Source: Lachnospiraceae bacterium (lineage in GTDB: Bacteria > Bacillota > Clostridia > Lachnospirales > Lachnospiraceae). Taken from it: a DNA stretch of 64,000 bases. Position 1 is the first letter of the stretch, and each line of letters begins with the position of its first letter. This document shows, piece by piece, positions 34,415 to 43,298 of the stretch. The translations under genes were made by a program, and so were the position numbers. The stretch covers positions 1 through 64,000 of the forward strand of contig CAJTFX010000004.1 of the NCBI GenBank assembly GCA_910575555.1, written 5' to 3'. The notes beneath the pieces were generated by a model. It was not told the origin of the DNA, did not search any database, and saw only the letters and a program-made list of their open reading frames with translations.

Positions 34415-36298
34415 CTATGCCAAATCAATGGGCTTCCCAAACGCCCCGATCAACACTTTCCCGATACTGTCCGCATAACTCTTCCGCACCAGCTCCATGG
34501 TCTCAATCCCCATCTCCCCGGCAAAACCCTTCATGCCCAGGCCGCCGCCAAAAGCAAAGCGGGAAACATATTCCTCCACCGTGACCGTGCCGTCCCATGC
34601 GGCCGCCGCGGCCATGCCCTGCCCGCTGATGGAAGCAATGCACCCTCCCGTCTCAATCTCCCCCGTACCGTTCTCCATCCGCAGATACACATTGAACGTA
34701 TTGGTAATGTTCGGCACAAGATTGTCAATGGGATAATACAGAGACAAAATGTGTTTCCCGCTCCCCCAGGTCTCCGCCGGACGGTGCGCCAGAATCTCCG
34801 AATCATTAAACTCATAAGTAACATAAGCCACAGCCTTCCCGTCCTCCGTCCAAGTGACCGGAAGCTCCACCTCCACCGTGATATCCGTACTTCCCCCGGT
34901 TCCGGAACCGTCCCCTGCACGCCCATCATCTTCTCCGGCACTGTCCCTGTTTCCGCCGGTTTCCGCTCCGGCATCCGTCCCCACCGGAATCGGGACCACG
35001 ATACTCCCGGACGCACTGGCCGTCCTCTCCTCCTGCGCCGCTCTCACGTCCACAACCGCCTGCCCGAAAAACTGCACATGGGTCTCTTCCTTCGCCGCAA
35101 ACTCGATACTGATGATCCGCACATTATCCTCCGCCACCGTATAAGCAGAAGCATTGGTAAACGTATGAATCCCCACCTTCCCGGCCTCAATCTGGTTCAA
35201 AAGCCCGGAAATATTCTTATCATTCTTAGACTTCGCCTGGGCCAGCCGCGGGTTCTTCCCCACACATTTCAGGCTCTGCCTCCCTCCGATCCTGCACTGA
35301 AAAGACGTGATACAGGTCACTTGCTCCCCGTCCGCCTGCCCTCCCGAAAAGGTCAGCACGTCCCCCAGGTCCAGAGCCGGGTTCCCTATGGTACTGGAAT
35401 CAAAAGGCACATAATTCACCACGGACAGGTCCGCCAGTATATTCCCGCACAACTGCCTCCTGGTCTCTTCCAGACCAAACTGCAGGAGCGGGTTCACCCC
35501 CAGGTTCATGGTCAGCCCGTCGTCCGTATCCAGCGCATAATACTCCGCCGTCTGCGTCCGCAGGTTCGTGGAGCTCACCGCCGTATACCTGGTGATAAAA
35601 TCCGAAAAACTGCTGGAAAACCTGTGCCTCCCCTGCACCTCCATCACCGGCTCCGCCCCGTACTTCCGAAGCTCCAGCCTCCCCCGCCGGTTGATACAGA
35701 AAAACCCGCCCAGCACCTGCCCCACAAAAAACAGCACGTCCCGGTACGTCCCAATATCATTCTCCGGATAAATAGAAAGAAGCTCCCTCCCGTTGGGCAT
35801 ACCCTCAATCTCCGCCCTCGTGTTCTCCATCTCCACACCGCAGGACTTACAGCACAGCTCCAGAAAAGCCCAGGCATTCCCCACAGACTCAAACCCGTTG
35901 AAACTCTTCTCGAACCGCAGCATATAGTCATAGGCTTTCAGCTCCAGACAGTGTGCCGTCCGGTTCGCCTCGCTCACCTCAAAAATCCCCATGGGCACTT
36001 CCTCAAACCCACCGCCCTCCACCCGCAGATGATAGAAAAGCTCCACCTTCGCCCCGTCCAGCGTATACCGATCCACCTGTGAAAACAACGTAACGCCCAT
36101 CTCCGCCGCATACACCGTCCCCAGCTCAATCTCCGCGCTCCCGCAACACTGGGCGAAAATATACCCGCTCCCCTTCACAATATCCTCATACCCGAACGGA
36201 TAGACCGCCCCGCCCTTCGTAGTGATCCTCCCCGTCCAGTAATACCTCCGGGTATTCTCCTGCACCGCCCGCAGGAACGCCTCACTCACCGGATACAT
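34415..36298 (-). CDS. Phage tail/baseplate hub-type protein (627 aa)
   Basis: ATG 36298 has GGAAGGGGG 7 nt upstream. The N-terminal half (RYYWTGRITTKGGAVYPFG; AEMGVTLFSQVDRYTLDGA; LELKAYDYMLRFEKSF) looks like the beta-rich hub/tail-associated protein that follows Dit-like proteins in Clostridia siphophages. A Gly/Asp/Thr-rich linker lies near residue 460, and the C-terminal domain is beta-rich. I see no peptidase motif. It ends 17 nt before the receptor-binding candidate. Confidence 0.72.
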   Translation of the reverse strand: MYPVSEAFLRAVQENTRRYYWTGRITTKGGAVYPFGYEDIVKGSGYIFAQCCGSAEIELGTVYAAEMGVTLFSQVDRYTLDGAKVELFYHLRVEGGGFEEVPMGIFEVSEANRTAHCLELKAYDYMLRFEKSFNGFESVGNAWAFLELCCKSCGVEMENTRAEIEGMPNGRELLSIYPENDIGTYRDVLFFVGQVLGGFFCINRRGRLELRKYGAEPVMEVQGRHRFSSSFSDFITRYTAVSSTNLRTQTAEYYALDTDDGLTMNLGVNPLLQFGLEETRRQLCGNILADLSVVNYVPFDSSTIGNPALDLGDVLTFSGGQADGEQVTCITSFQCRIGGRQSLKCVGKNPRLAQAKSKNDKNISGLLNQIEAGKVGIHTFTNASAYTVAEDNVRIISIEFAAKEETHVQFFGQAVVDVRAAQEERTASASGSIVVPIPVGTDAGAETGGNRDSAGEDDGRAGDGSGTGGSTDITVEVELPVTWTEDGKAVAYVTYEFNDSEILAHRPAETWGSGKHILSLYYPIDNLVPNITNTFNVYLRMENGTGEIETGGCIASISGQGMAAAAAWDGTVTVEEYVSRFAFGGGLGMKGFAGEMGIETMELVRKSYADSIGKVLIGAFGKPIDLA

Positions 36299-36317
36299 GA
36301 AAACACCCCCTTCCACG

Positions 36318-36352
36318 CAAAAAGCACCAGCCCTTTCAGACTGATGCCTTCC
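36318..36352 (-). terminator. Terminator after the YdeI-like gene
   Basis: AAGGCATCAG pairs with CTGGTGCTTT (G-U tolerated) followed by TTTTTG on the minus strand. It closes the inserted gene block at 36.4-38.5 kb immediately before the hub gene. It is a near copy of the terminator at 32272-32302. Confidence 0.75.
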
Positions 36353-36426
36353 CTAAAAACAATCATAATCTCCTTAAAAAATAAGAATCTTTCAAAACAC
36401 ATTCTATCAATAAGCACATGTACCGA

Positions 36427-36990
36427 CTACATAGGTTTTAGATTTTTATTAAGTCTATCCACCATCCACGCAATCCGCTTTTCCCGTCCGGCATCCGTCT
36501 TTGCGTCAAAAAACGCCCGTGTATAAGTCTTCTTCACAGATAAAGACATCGCCTGAAAATTTGTGTAGGCTGGCTCATAGCTTTCCAATATCGCAGAAAG
36601 CCGCGCAATCTGCTCTTCCGTAATAACCGCCAGCGGATTTACCGCATCCCATTGGCCATTCTTTTTGGCATCCTCTATTTTCTTTCTGCCATGATCAGTC
36701 ATACGCCCCTGCTCTTCAAGCCTTTTGGCTAATTCCTTGTTCTTGTCCGACCACTTGCTATTCTCCCTGCGCATCGAAAAATACTTTTTATAAGTTTTCT
36801 CGTCAATCTTTTCCATCTGGCCGTCAATCCATCCAAAGCAGAGTGCTTCTTCCAGCGCTTCTCCCGCCTTTATTGTTTTCGGTCCGCCAGCCTTGCCAAA
36901 CAAAACCCAAATACCGGCACTTGAAAGACAGTTATCACAGAGCCATTTTCTAAACTCATCTCTGCTCCCAAATTCCATTAGATCGCTCAT
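36427..36990 (-). CDS. YdeI/OmpD-associated family protein
   Basis: The protein has FGSRDEFRKWLCDNCLSSAGIWVLF at the N-terminus, EEALCFGWIDGQMEKIDE in the middle and RLNKNLKPM at the end, matching the YdeI/OmpD family (187 residues, typical). Family members have been linked to bacteriocin or stress protection, but the mechanism is unknown. It is not a tail protein; it lies in an inserted block between YjdF and the hub gene. Confidence 0.82.
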   Translation of the reverse strand: MSDLMEFGSRDEFRKWLCDNCLSSAGIWVLFGKAGGPKTIKAGEALEEALCFGWIDGQMEKIDEKTYKKYFSMRRENSKWSDKNKELAKRLEEQGRMTDHGRKKIEDAKKNGQWDAVNPLAVITEEQIARLSAILESYEPAYTNFQAMSLSVKKTYTRAFFDAKTDAGREKRIAWMVDRLNKNLKPM

Positions 36991-37064
36991 TACACGCCAC
37001 CCCTTTCCTATGTCTCATCCGCCAAAGGCCCGCTATCTCCAACAAAAACGTATCGAAAATACCT

Positions 37065-37262
37065 TTAGATCAATTCCAGAGCCCTTTTATAAAGCGGGTC
37101 CATCTCACAGCCGCAGCTCCCGCATTCCCTATCCGCCTGCTTGATCGCTGATATGAATGCTTCCCTGTCAAATTTCCCGTCTAACCATTGCTGTGCCGGA
37201 ACAGATATCAAATCCCACCCCGATGCAGCGAACTTCTCCATAATAGATTTTAATTCTTCCAT
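37065..37262 (-). CDS. Small hypothetical cargo protein (65 aa)
   Basis: The ORF begins MEELKSIMEKFAASGWDLIS and has a CGSCGC pair near its end. It is acidic and helical. It sits between the YdeI-like gene and yjdF. An overlapping ORF in another frame is less likely because it lacks a ribosome site. No family is recognised. Confidence 0.55.
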   Translation of the reverse strand: MEELKSIMEKFAASGWDLISVPAQQWLDGKFDREAFISAIKQADRECGSCGCEMDPLYKRALELI

Positions 37263-37377
37263 AATGCGCTCCTTTCATAATAACCGTTTTCGGCTCCTTG
37301 CCACCATTATACAGAACATCCCACCAAAAGCTCCCGACTGATGCCCATTGATACAACCATACCTGAAACACAAAAGC

Positions 37378-37794
37378 CTACCTGCCCCTGTGCTTCTCCT
37401 TCCGCTTCTGCTGTTTCAGCTCAAACATCCGCTGCTTCTCGGCCTCCTTCTGCTCCCTGCCGGCCTGCCTGCGCTCCGTCTTCCTCTCTTCCCTCTGCAA
37501 CTGTAACGCCTGCTGGGACTTCGTGCCTATCCCCGCCTGCATGGTCTGCTTCCCGGCCTCCCTCTGCCTCCGCTTCGGGTTCACCCTCCCGTCCTTTACG
37601 ACTACCTCAACAGCCGGACTAAACTTCAAGCCATAATAATTTTTAAGGATAAACTCCCAAACCTCATAGTCCCTGGGCTCACTCCCAAAAACCACCCGGC
37701 ATACCGAAAGTCTCCCGTCCTCAACACGCTCAAACACGCCAACCCAGAACGACCCCTCAAAAAATACCGTCAAACCTGCCTTTCCTCTGTCCAT
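37378..37794 (-). CDS. yjdF: YjdF family protein (DUF2992)
   Basis: The N-terminus MDRGKAGLTVFFEGSFWVGVFER and the middle KNYYGLKFSPAVEVVVKDGR match YjdF. The C-terminal 65 residues are very basic and Gln-rich, ending KRKEKHRGR. The start at 37794 has AAGGAGG upstream. A structured leader like the yjdF-motif riboswitch precedes it. In Bacillus the gene is controlled by a riboswitch that recognises azaaromatic compounds; its role may be in toxin or drug response. A complete cassette inside a prophage tail module is unusual. Confidence 0.9.
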   Translation of the reverse strand: MDRGKAGLTVFFEGSFWVGVFERVEDGRLSVCRVVFGSEPRDYEVWEFILKNYYGLKFSPAVEVVVKDGRVNPKRRQREAGKQTMQAGIGTKSQQALQLQREERKTERRQAGREQKEAEKQRMFELKQQKRKEKHRGR

Positions 37795-37811
37795 AACGAA
37801 TCCCTCCTTAA

Positions 37812-37925
37812 AATGTGTTATGAACAAAGAACGGACAACCCAGGAGGGCAGGTTACTTACCCTGATACCATCAGGACGGCCGGGCTACCTACCGGCTCTG
37901 GCACATCCAAAAGATGCACGTTGCG
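37812..37925 (-). ncRNA. yjdF-motif riboswitch
   Basis: The leader upstream of yjdF has a compact set of hairpins on the minus strand: GCCGG/CCGGC around TAGGTAG (37879-37896), CCTGAT/ATCAGG around GGT (37861-37875), and a GGTAAGTAACC segment followed by a CCTGCCCTCCTGGG stretch. Its place before a yjdF gene and its dense structure fit the yjdF-motif RNA class. Ligand and switching mechanism cannot be read from sequence. The identification is from remembered family features. Confidence 0.78.
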
Positions 37926-37991
37926 TTTTTATCTTTGCTGTTTATATTTCCAGCAGGATATACTCCCGCTAAAAACCAAATCTATAACTTT

Positions 37992-38165
37992 CTATAACTT
38001 CTGTATCTCTTTCAATGCCTTTTGAATATCTTTATAAACAAGTGGCTGCATACTGTCATCATAAAAAGATATATCCGCCCTCTCCAGCGCCGAACCAATA
38101 TCATTTTTCAACTCCGGCTTATCCTTCGCGATCATGGATGACAGATTTATACTGCTATTTTTCAT
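37992..38165 (-). CDS. Small hypothetical protein (57 aa), paired with the next gene
   Basis: ATG 38165 overlaps the stop of the upstream ORF (TAATG). The 57-residue protein begins MKNSSINLSSMIAKDKPELK and is acidic and helical, ending KALKEIQKL. Coupled translation suggests that the two genes form a pair. The pair is AT-rich. No family is recognised. Confidence 0.55.
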   Translation of the reverse strand: MKNSSINLSSMIAKDKPELKNDIGSALERADISFYDDSMQPLVYKDIQKALKEIQKL

Positions 38166-38521
38166 TACGCAAAATCAGATACAGAACGTAAAAAATCCGC
38201 CGATACAAAATACGGATTATTAGAATCGCCGATTTTTTCAATCAGCACAGATTCGCCATCTGTTTCCAAGATCCTATATGTGTCACCAATATTTAAAATC
38301 AGATCTTTGCTCCCTTTACCGTTAGCTGTAGCTGTATACGTCTTTATTGCCTCTGGCTTTTTATTTAGATTTTTTACTTTCTTGACCACTTGTTTTATTG
38401 CGACTTCACTTCCTTTATAAAGTACACCACCTGCACTTAAAGTTAAAAGAAATAAATTTTGGGGACCACCAACCTTTTTTGCCGCCGTAGTCATCACTTG
38501 ATACCAACCCAAATTACTCAT
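38165..38521 (-). CDS. Small hypothetical protein with SH3-like end (118 aa)
   Basis: The start at 38521 (MSNLGWYQVMTTAAKKVGG) has GAGGAGAG 5 nt upstream. A hydrophobic helix (NLFLLTLSAGGVLY) near residues 21-34 may be a membrane segment. A short beta-rich C-terminal part (DLILNIGDTYRILETDGESVLI) resembles a small SH3-like barrel. It is more AT-rich than the tail genes around it. Together with the 57-residue ORF it may be a regulatory or toxin-antitoxin-like pair, which is speculative. Confidence 0.6.
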   Translation of the reverse strand: MSNLGWYQVMTTAAKKVGGPQNLFLLTLSAGGVLYKGSEVAIKQVVKKVKNLNKKPEAIKTYTATANGKGSKDLILNIGDTYRILETDGESVLIEKIGDSNNPYFVSADFLRSVSDFA

Positions 38522-38594
38522 AATTTCTCTCCTCAACTTTTGTCTGTTGTCTTTATTATAAAGCATGTCTTGCTAAAAATCACTCTCTATTTCC

Positions 38595-38957
38595 TTAAAA
38601 TTCCCTCAACGTAAAACTCACCTTCCAAAGTCCCTTAAAAGAAGTATCCTTCACCAACACCGCCTTATACCCCTCAACAAACATCTCCGCCTCCTTCATC
38701 TCCAAAGTCTCCGTATCAAAATACCCCACGGAAATCTTCTCCCTCTGCTTAAACCCCGTCAGCACTTTCAGCCACTTCGGAGAAACAGAGAACGCCACCG
38801 CAATAGACACCACCCCCAGCCTAACCACATCCCTCTGGGTAGTCCCGGCTTCCGTCTCCCCGCCGGAATCCGCCTCCACATCAGCCAACTGCACCTCATA
38901 AGAATCCGGCAGAGGAAGCAAAACACCGTCAAACACCAGATACTGTACAAACGCCAT
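38595..38957 (-). CDS. DUF6711 family tail protein
   Basis: The protein starts MAFVQYLVFDGVLLPLPDSY and contains DVEADSGGETEAGTTQRDVVR and a final LWKVSFTLREF, the DUF6711 pattern. These proteins follow the tape measure gene in Clostridia siphophages and may be distal tail/baseplate parts. ATG 38957 is 2 nt before the tape measure stop at 38960. Confidence 0.82.
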   Translation of the reverse strand: MAFVQYLVFDGVLLPLPDSYEVQLADVEADSGGETEAGTTQRDVVRLGVVSIAVAFSVSPKWLKVLTGFKQREKISVGYFDTETLEMKEAEMFVEGYKAVLVKDTSFKGLWKVSFTLREF

Positions 38958-38959
38958 CC

Positions 38960-41890
38960 CTATCTCCCTCCCGACCTAAGATTCTGCCTCGCCTGCGCGT
39001 CCACTACCACCTCATCCAGCAGCGTGCCGCCCACATACACCGGAATACAGATCGTCCCAAAATTCTCCCCGCTCTGCATCCCCGCAAACATCTCCCGCAG
39101 CCCCGAAACCATCTGCCGCACAGCCTCCAGAGAAGCCCCCTGCGCCTGGACCGCCTGCATATCCGCCAGCTTCGGGCTCACCACCATATCCCCGGCCACG
39201 CCCTCCACAGCTTTCCGCACCAGCCCCCGGCTCTTCTCAATCCCTCTCGCCAGACCGCCCATAAAATCCGGCATCCAGCTCTCATAATCCGTCAAAGGCC
39301 CCTCGTCCGGCACAGAAAAATGCAGGAAAGAACGTATCTTATCCGCCACGTCAGACACCGCGCTCACCACATTCCCAATGGCACTGCGGATACCCTCCGC
39401 AATCCCATTGATAAAATCCATCCCCCACTGCAAAGCCCGTCCCGGCAGAGACGTAATAAACCCAATCGCCGACTGGAACCCATTCTGCACCACGCTCCCC
39501 AGAGAACCCAGCGCCGAACCAATCCCCGACACCATCCCCCGGAAAGCCTCCACCGCCGACCGTCTCAAATTCGATGCCGTGGACACCACCAGATTTTTCA
39601 GCCCGTTCCAGGCAGCAACCGCCGCCGAAGAAACCACAGACCAAAGATTCCCCATAAAATCCCGAAGCCCCGACAGCAGAATAGACACATGGTCCACCAG
39701 CCCCTGCACCGCAGAGCCCACAACCTGCTGTATGCCGGACCAAATCGTGGAAGCCGCCTGCTGGATATTCGTCCAGATATGCAGCGCGTCCTCTTTCAGC
39801 TTCGTAAAATTCCCCGTCACCAGGTCAATCAGCAGCAGAACCGGCCCCAGGACCACATTCTTAATCAGCTCCCAGGCCCCCGAAGCCGCCGTCCGAATCC
39901 CAGACCAGATCCCCTGCAGCGTAACAGAAAGATTCTCCCACAAAGAGCGGATCATATCCACAATCCCGGCCAGCACCGGATTCTCCATCATGCCCGTCCA
40001 GACACTCCCGAAGAAATCCCCCACCGACTGCCAAAGCCCCGACCACCAGGCCGGAATCCCCTCAAAAAACGAAACTAGCGCCTCCCAGGCCGCCGGTATA
40101 GTCTCCGTAAAAAACGAACAGATAACCTCCCAGGCAGAAACAAAAAAGTCCCTCACCTGCGCCCAGACCGCATCCACCGCATCCCGGAACCACTCACACT
40201 TATTATAAAGCAGCACCACAGCCCCGATCACCGCAGCAATAGCAATGGGAACCCACCCGATAGCCGCCACCACCGCCGACAGCGCCGGAACCACCGTCCC
40301 CGACACAAACCCGATCACCCCGGAAACAGCCCCCGCAACCTTCGGAACCACCGTCAAAATCGTCCCAACAGCCCCGACAACTTTCCCGACCACAATCAGC
40401 ACTGGTCCCAGAGCCGCCGCCACCAGAGCCACCGTCACAATGACCTTCTTCGTCCCCTCGTCCAAACCGTTCAGCCAGTCCACAAGCCCCTGAATCCACC
40501 CGACAACCTGCCGGATAGACGGCATCAGAATCTCCCCTATGGAAATCGCCAATTCCTCCAACTGACTCTTCAAGATCGTAAGCTGCCCCGCCAGATTGTC
40601 CTGCATAGTCTCGGCCATCCGCTCCGCCGTACCGTCGCAGTTATTGATAGCACTGTTCAGCTTCTCAATATCCCCCGGAGCCGCATTCATCACTGCCAGG
40701 AACCCGCTCATGGCATTCTTCCCCACCAGAGCCTCCGCATTGGCCGCCCTCTCCGCCTCCGACATCTGCGAAAACGCCGCCCGGCAGTCTCCCAGGATAT
40801 CCCCCAGGCTTCTCATACTCCCGTCCGCATTGACCGTCTGCACCGTCAGCTCCCCAAAGGCATCCCCTACAAATGTCACTTCCCCGGTAAGGCTCGTCAG
40901 CATGGTCCGCATAGCCGTACCCGCCTGGGAAGACTTGATTCCCGCATTGGCCATCAGCCCGATAGCCTCCGCCGTATCCTCCGCCGTGAATCCCAAAGCC
41001 CCGGCAACCGGCGCACAATACTTAAACGTCTCCCCCATCATGGCAACATTCGTATTCGCATTAGAACTCGCCGCCGCCAAAATATCCGCAAAATGCCCCG
41101 AATCCGCCGCCGACAGCCCCAGAGCCGTCAAAGCGTCCGTCACGATATCCGAAGTAGTAGCCAGATCCTCCCCGGAAGCCGCCGCCAGGTTCATAATCCC
41201 CTCAATGCCGTCCAGCATATCCCCGGTCTTCCACCCGGCCATAGCCATATAATTCATAGCCTCCGCCGCCTCCGAAGCGGAGAACTTCGTCTTACTCCCC
41301 ATCTCCCTGGCCTTGTCCCGCAGGGCATCCAGCTCCTTCACCGCCGCTCCGGACACCGCCGCCACCTGGCTCATGGCAGAATCAAAATCAGAAGCCACCT
41401 TCACCGCAGCCGCAGAAAGCCCGCCCACAGCCGCCGTCACCGGCATCAGCTTCCGCCCGGCCCCCTCAATAGCCGAACCCACATCCCGCAGCTTCTCCCC
41501 CGCAGCCCCAATCTTCTGCAAAGCCACCGAAGACCGCTCCGCCTGCCTCTCCAAGTCCCGCAGGGCCTGCTCCGTCTCCACAATCTCCCTCTGCAAAGCA
41601 TCATACTGGCTCCGGGAAATCTCCCCCTTCGCCAGAGCCTCATTCGCCTGCTGCCCCGCCAGCCTCAACGCCTCCAGCTTCTCCCTGGTCTCCCCCACAG
41701 CCTGGGCCAGAAGCCGCTGTTTCTGCGCCATCAGCTCCCCATTGCCGGGATCCAGCTTCAACAGCTTGTTCACGTCCTTCAACTGCGCCTGCGTGTCCCG
41801 GATCTCCTTATTCACCTTTGAAAGCGCCGTGGAGAGCTTCGTAGTATCCCCGCCGATCTCCACCGTAATCCCCTGAATCCTGGATGCCAC
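38960..41890 (-). CDS. Tail tape measure protein
   Basis: The likely start is GTG 41890 (VASRIQGITVEIGG); an earlier frame enters the terminator at 41916-41938. The protein begins with a coiled coil (STALSKVNKEIRDTQAQLKDV). Next is the conserved tape-measure region with MSQVAAVSGA, LRDKAREMGSKTKFSASEAAEAM and a long hydrophobic segment near residues 500-580. It sets siphovirus tail length and may help DNA enter the cell. About 976 residues suggests a tail of around 150 nm by the usual rule of thumb. Confidence 0.93.
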   Translation of the reverse strand: MASRIQGITVEIGGDTTKLSTALSKVNKEIRDTQAQLKDVNKLLKLDPGNGELMAQKQRLLAQAVGETREKLEALRLAGQQANEALAKGEISRSQYDALQREIVETEQALRDLERQAERSSVALQKIGAAGEKLRDVGSAIEGAGRKLMPVTAAVGGLSAAAVKVASDFDSAMSQVAAVSGAAVKELDALRDKAREMGSKTKFSASEAAEAMNYMAMAGWKTGDMLDGIEGIMNLAAASGEDLATTSDIVTDALTALGLSAADSGHFADILAAASSNANTNVAMMGETFKYCAPVAGALGFTAEDTAEAIGLMANAGIKSSQAGTAMRTMLTSLTGEVTFVGDAFGELTVQTVNADGSMRSLGDILGDCRAAFSQMSEAERAANAEALVGKNAMSGFLAVMNAAPGDIEKLNSAINNCDGTAERMAETMQDNLAGQLTILKSQLEELAISIGEILMPSIRQVVGWIQGLVDWLNGLDEGTKKVIVTVALVAAALGPVLIVVGKVVGAVGTILTVVPKVAGAVSGVIGFVSGTVVPALSAVVAAIGWVPIAIAAVIGAVVLLYNKCEWFRDAVDAVWAQVRDFFVSAWEVICSFFTETIPAAWEALVSFFEGIPAWWSGLWQSVGDFFGSVWTGMMENPVLAGIVDMIRSLWENLSVTLQGIWSGIRTAASGAWELIKNVVLGPVLLLIDLVTGNFTKLKEDALHIWTNIQQAASTIWSGIQQVVGSAVQGLVDHVSILLSGLRDFMGNLWSVVSSAAVAAWNGLKNLVVSTASNLRRSAVEAFRGMVSGIGSALGSLGSVVQNGFQSAIGFITSLPGRALQWGMDFINGIAEGIRSAIGNVVSAVSDVADKIRSFLHFSVPDEGPLTDYESWMPDFMGGLARGIEKSRGLVRKAVEGVAGDMVVSPKLADMQAVQAQGASLEAVRQMVSGLREMFAGMQSGENFGTICIPVYVGGTLLDEVVVDAQARQNLRSGGR

Positions 41891-41915
41891 AACCCTCACC
41901 CGCCTTTCTCCAACG

Positions 41916-41938
41916 AAAAAAGGAGCCACCCCGGCTCC
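41916..41938 (-). terminator. Terminator just before the tape measure gene
   Basis: GGAGCC pairs with GGCTCC over a GGGGT loop, followed by TTTTTT on the minus strand. It lies 26 nt before the GTG start of the tape measure gene, so read-through is needed for tail production. Confidence 0.75.
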
Positions 41939-41953
41939 CCATAAAAATGCAAC

Positions 41954-41985
41954 AAAAAAGCGCCTGCCATTTCTGACAAACGCCT
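41954..41985 (-). terminator. Terminator after the DUF4238 gene
   Basis: AGGCGTTTGTC pairs with GGCAGGCGCTT using G-U pairs, followed by TTTTTTG on the minus strand. It is 15 nt after the stop of the DUF4238 gene. Together with the next terminator it forms a tandem pair. Confidence 0.65.
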
Positions 41986-41999
41986 TATGTAGAATACTG

Positions 42000-43217
42000 T
42001 TAATTTAAAGGTTCATTCTCTTGTACAATTTTTTGCATCTGCTCAAGAATCTCCCTATCTTTTGCATTGTTCATATTTTCTATTTTCCCTACATATTCCT
42101 GGATTCCTGCCTCTTGCATTATACTACCAGGAATATTATAGTTTACACTGTTTTGATTCTGCAAATCAAAATAAATTGCTTTAGCCAAATCATACTTTTT
42201 CTGACAGCAATGCTTATATTTTCTACCACTTCCACATATACATGGGCTATTTCTCTCAATCTTGCCTTTAATTTTCTGTATATAATCACCCATATACTGA
42301 ATTGAATTAACATTTAGATCACTGTCTTCTTCATACCAAAAAACTTCCTTTTTAATAATAAAATCCTTTACCGTTCCATCCTTATATTGCATGATACATT
42401 TTGTGGGGCCAAATGATGTTGTATCATCATCTTGCATATTTTTCAACACATCCTGCCTCTTTCCTGCACATTTAACATAAGAATTTTGATAAATAACACT
42501 ATTTACTTTATCCACAATATCCTTATCAACTATATTAAACACATTGCTTTTTATAAAGTCAGGTTTTCTCCCATGATAAAATGCGACATAATATTTAGCA
42601 CTCAAAGGAAGTAGCAACATTGTATCACGCATACCTATTTGCCTATTTGAAGCATTAGAAAATTTGTTTTTATACTTCAAAGCAACAGTTGACAAATATT
42701 GATCGCTAATTAGAAATCGTTCTTCTTCATCAACAAGTATAGCCGCTTCATAAAAATTATTTATTGTTTTACATAATCCACGAATATATTTATCATCAAA
42801 TATATTGAATATCATCCTTTCCACTCTATCTATTTTAGGATTCTGTGAGGAAAATGAATATTCATATAACATAGCCCCACTTCTAAAGTAAAACATAAGA
42901 AATAGCGGCATTACTCTTTTTATATCTAAAATATATTTTTTACAATCACAGCCATTTTCGTATTCATTTTCTAAAACTATGAGCACTTTATCTAACCATG
43001 ATATTAACCTATTTTCAATCTGTGAAAAGAATTTTTCTAAACTATTAACTTCAAGTGCTGGATGTTCATAAATATAGTTTTGAGACATTACTTTATCTAT
43101 GGATTTTAATGAAATAATTTTCTTTTCAATATATAATTCAAAAATCTTTTTATGCTCATCTGCAAAATGCTTTAATATTCCCTTTGAAACATAATGCTGA
43201 TTTTTTGTTATTTCCAT
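42000..43217 (-). CDS. DUF4238-like protein with SEC-C motif
   Basis: The N-terminus has the family opening ITKNQHYVSKGILKHFADEH. The C-terminus has a SEC-C zinc motif (NSPCICGSGRKYKHCC). DUF4238 proteins often occur as accessory genes in mobile elements; their function is unknown, though some are linked with defence. The gene is strongly AT-rich compared with tail genes on both sides. It sits between the tail chaperone and tape measure genes, normally adjacent, so it is an insertion. The start is ATG 43217, with GAAAGG 12 nt upstream. Confidence 0.82.
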   Translation of the reverse strand: MEITKNQHYVSKGILKHFADEHKKIFELYIEKKIISLKSIDKVMSQNYIYEHPALEVNSLEKFFSQIENRLISWLDKVLIVLENEYENGCDCKKYILDIKRVMPLFLMFYFRSGAMLYEYSFSSQNPKIDRVERMIFNIFDDKYIRGLCKTINNFYEAAILVDEEERFLISDQYLSTVALKYKNKFSNASNRQIGMRDTMLLLPLSAKYYVAFYHGRKPDFIKSNVFNIVDKDIVDKVNSVIYQNSYVKCAGKRQDVLKNMQDDDTTSFGPTKCIMQYKDGTVKDFIIKKEVFWYEEDSDLNVNSIQYMGDYIQKIKGKIERNSPCICGSGRKYKHCCQKKYDLAKAIYFDLQNQNSVNYNIPGSIMQEAGIQEYVGKIENMNNAKDREILEQMQKIVQENEPLN

Positions 43218-43298
43218 ATAAACCATCAACCTTTCATTAACTATCACTATCAGCCTTTTTCCACCACCAATCATAGCAGAAAAAGGCTGTTTTATCAA

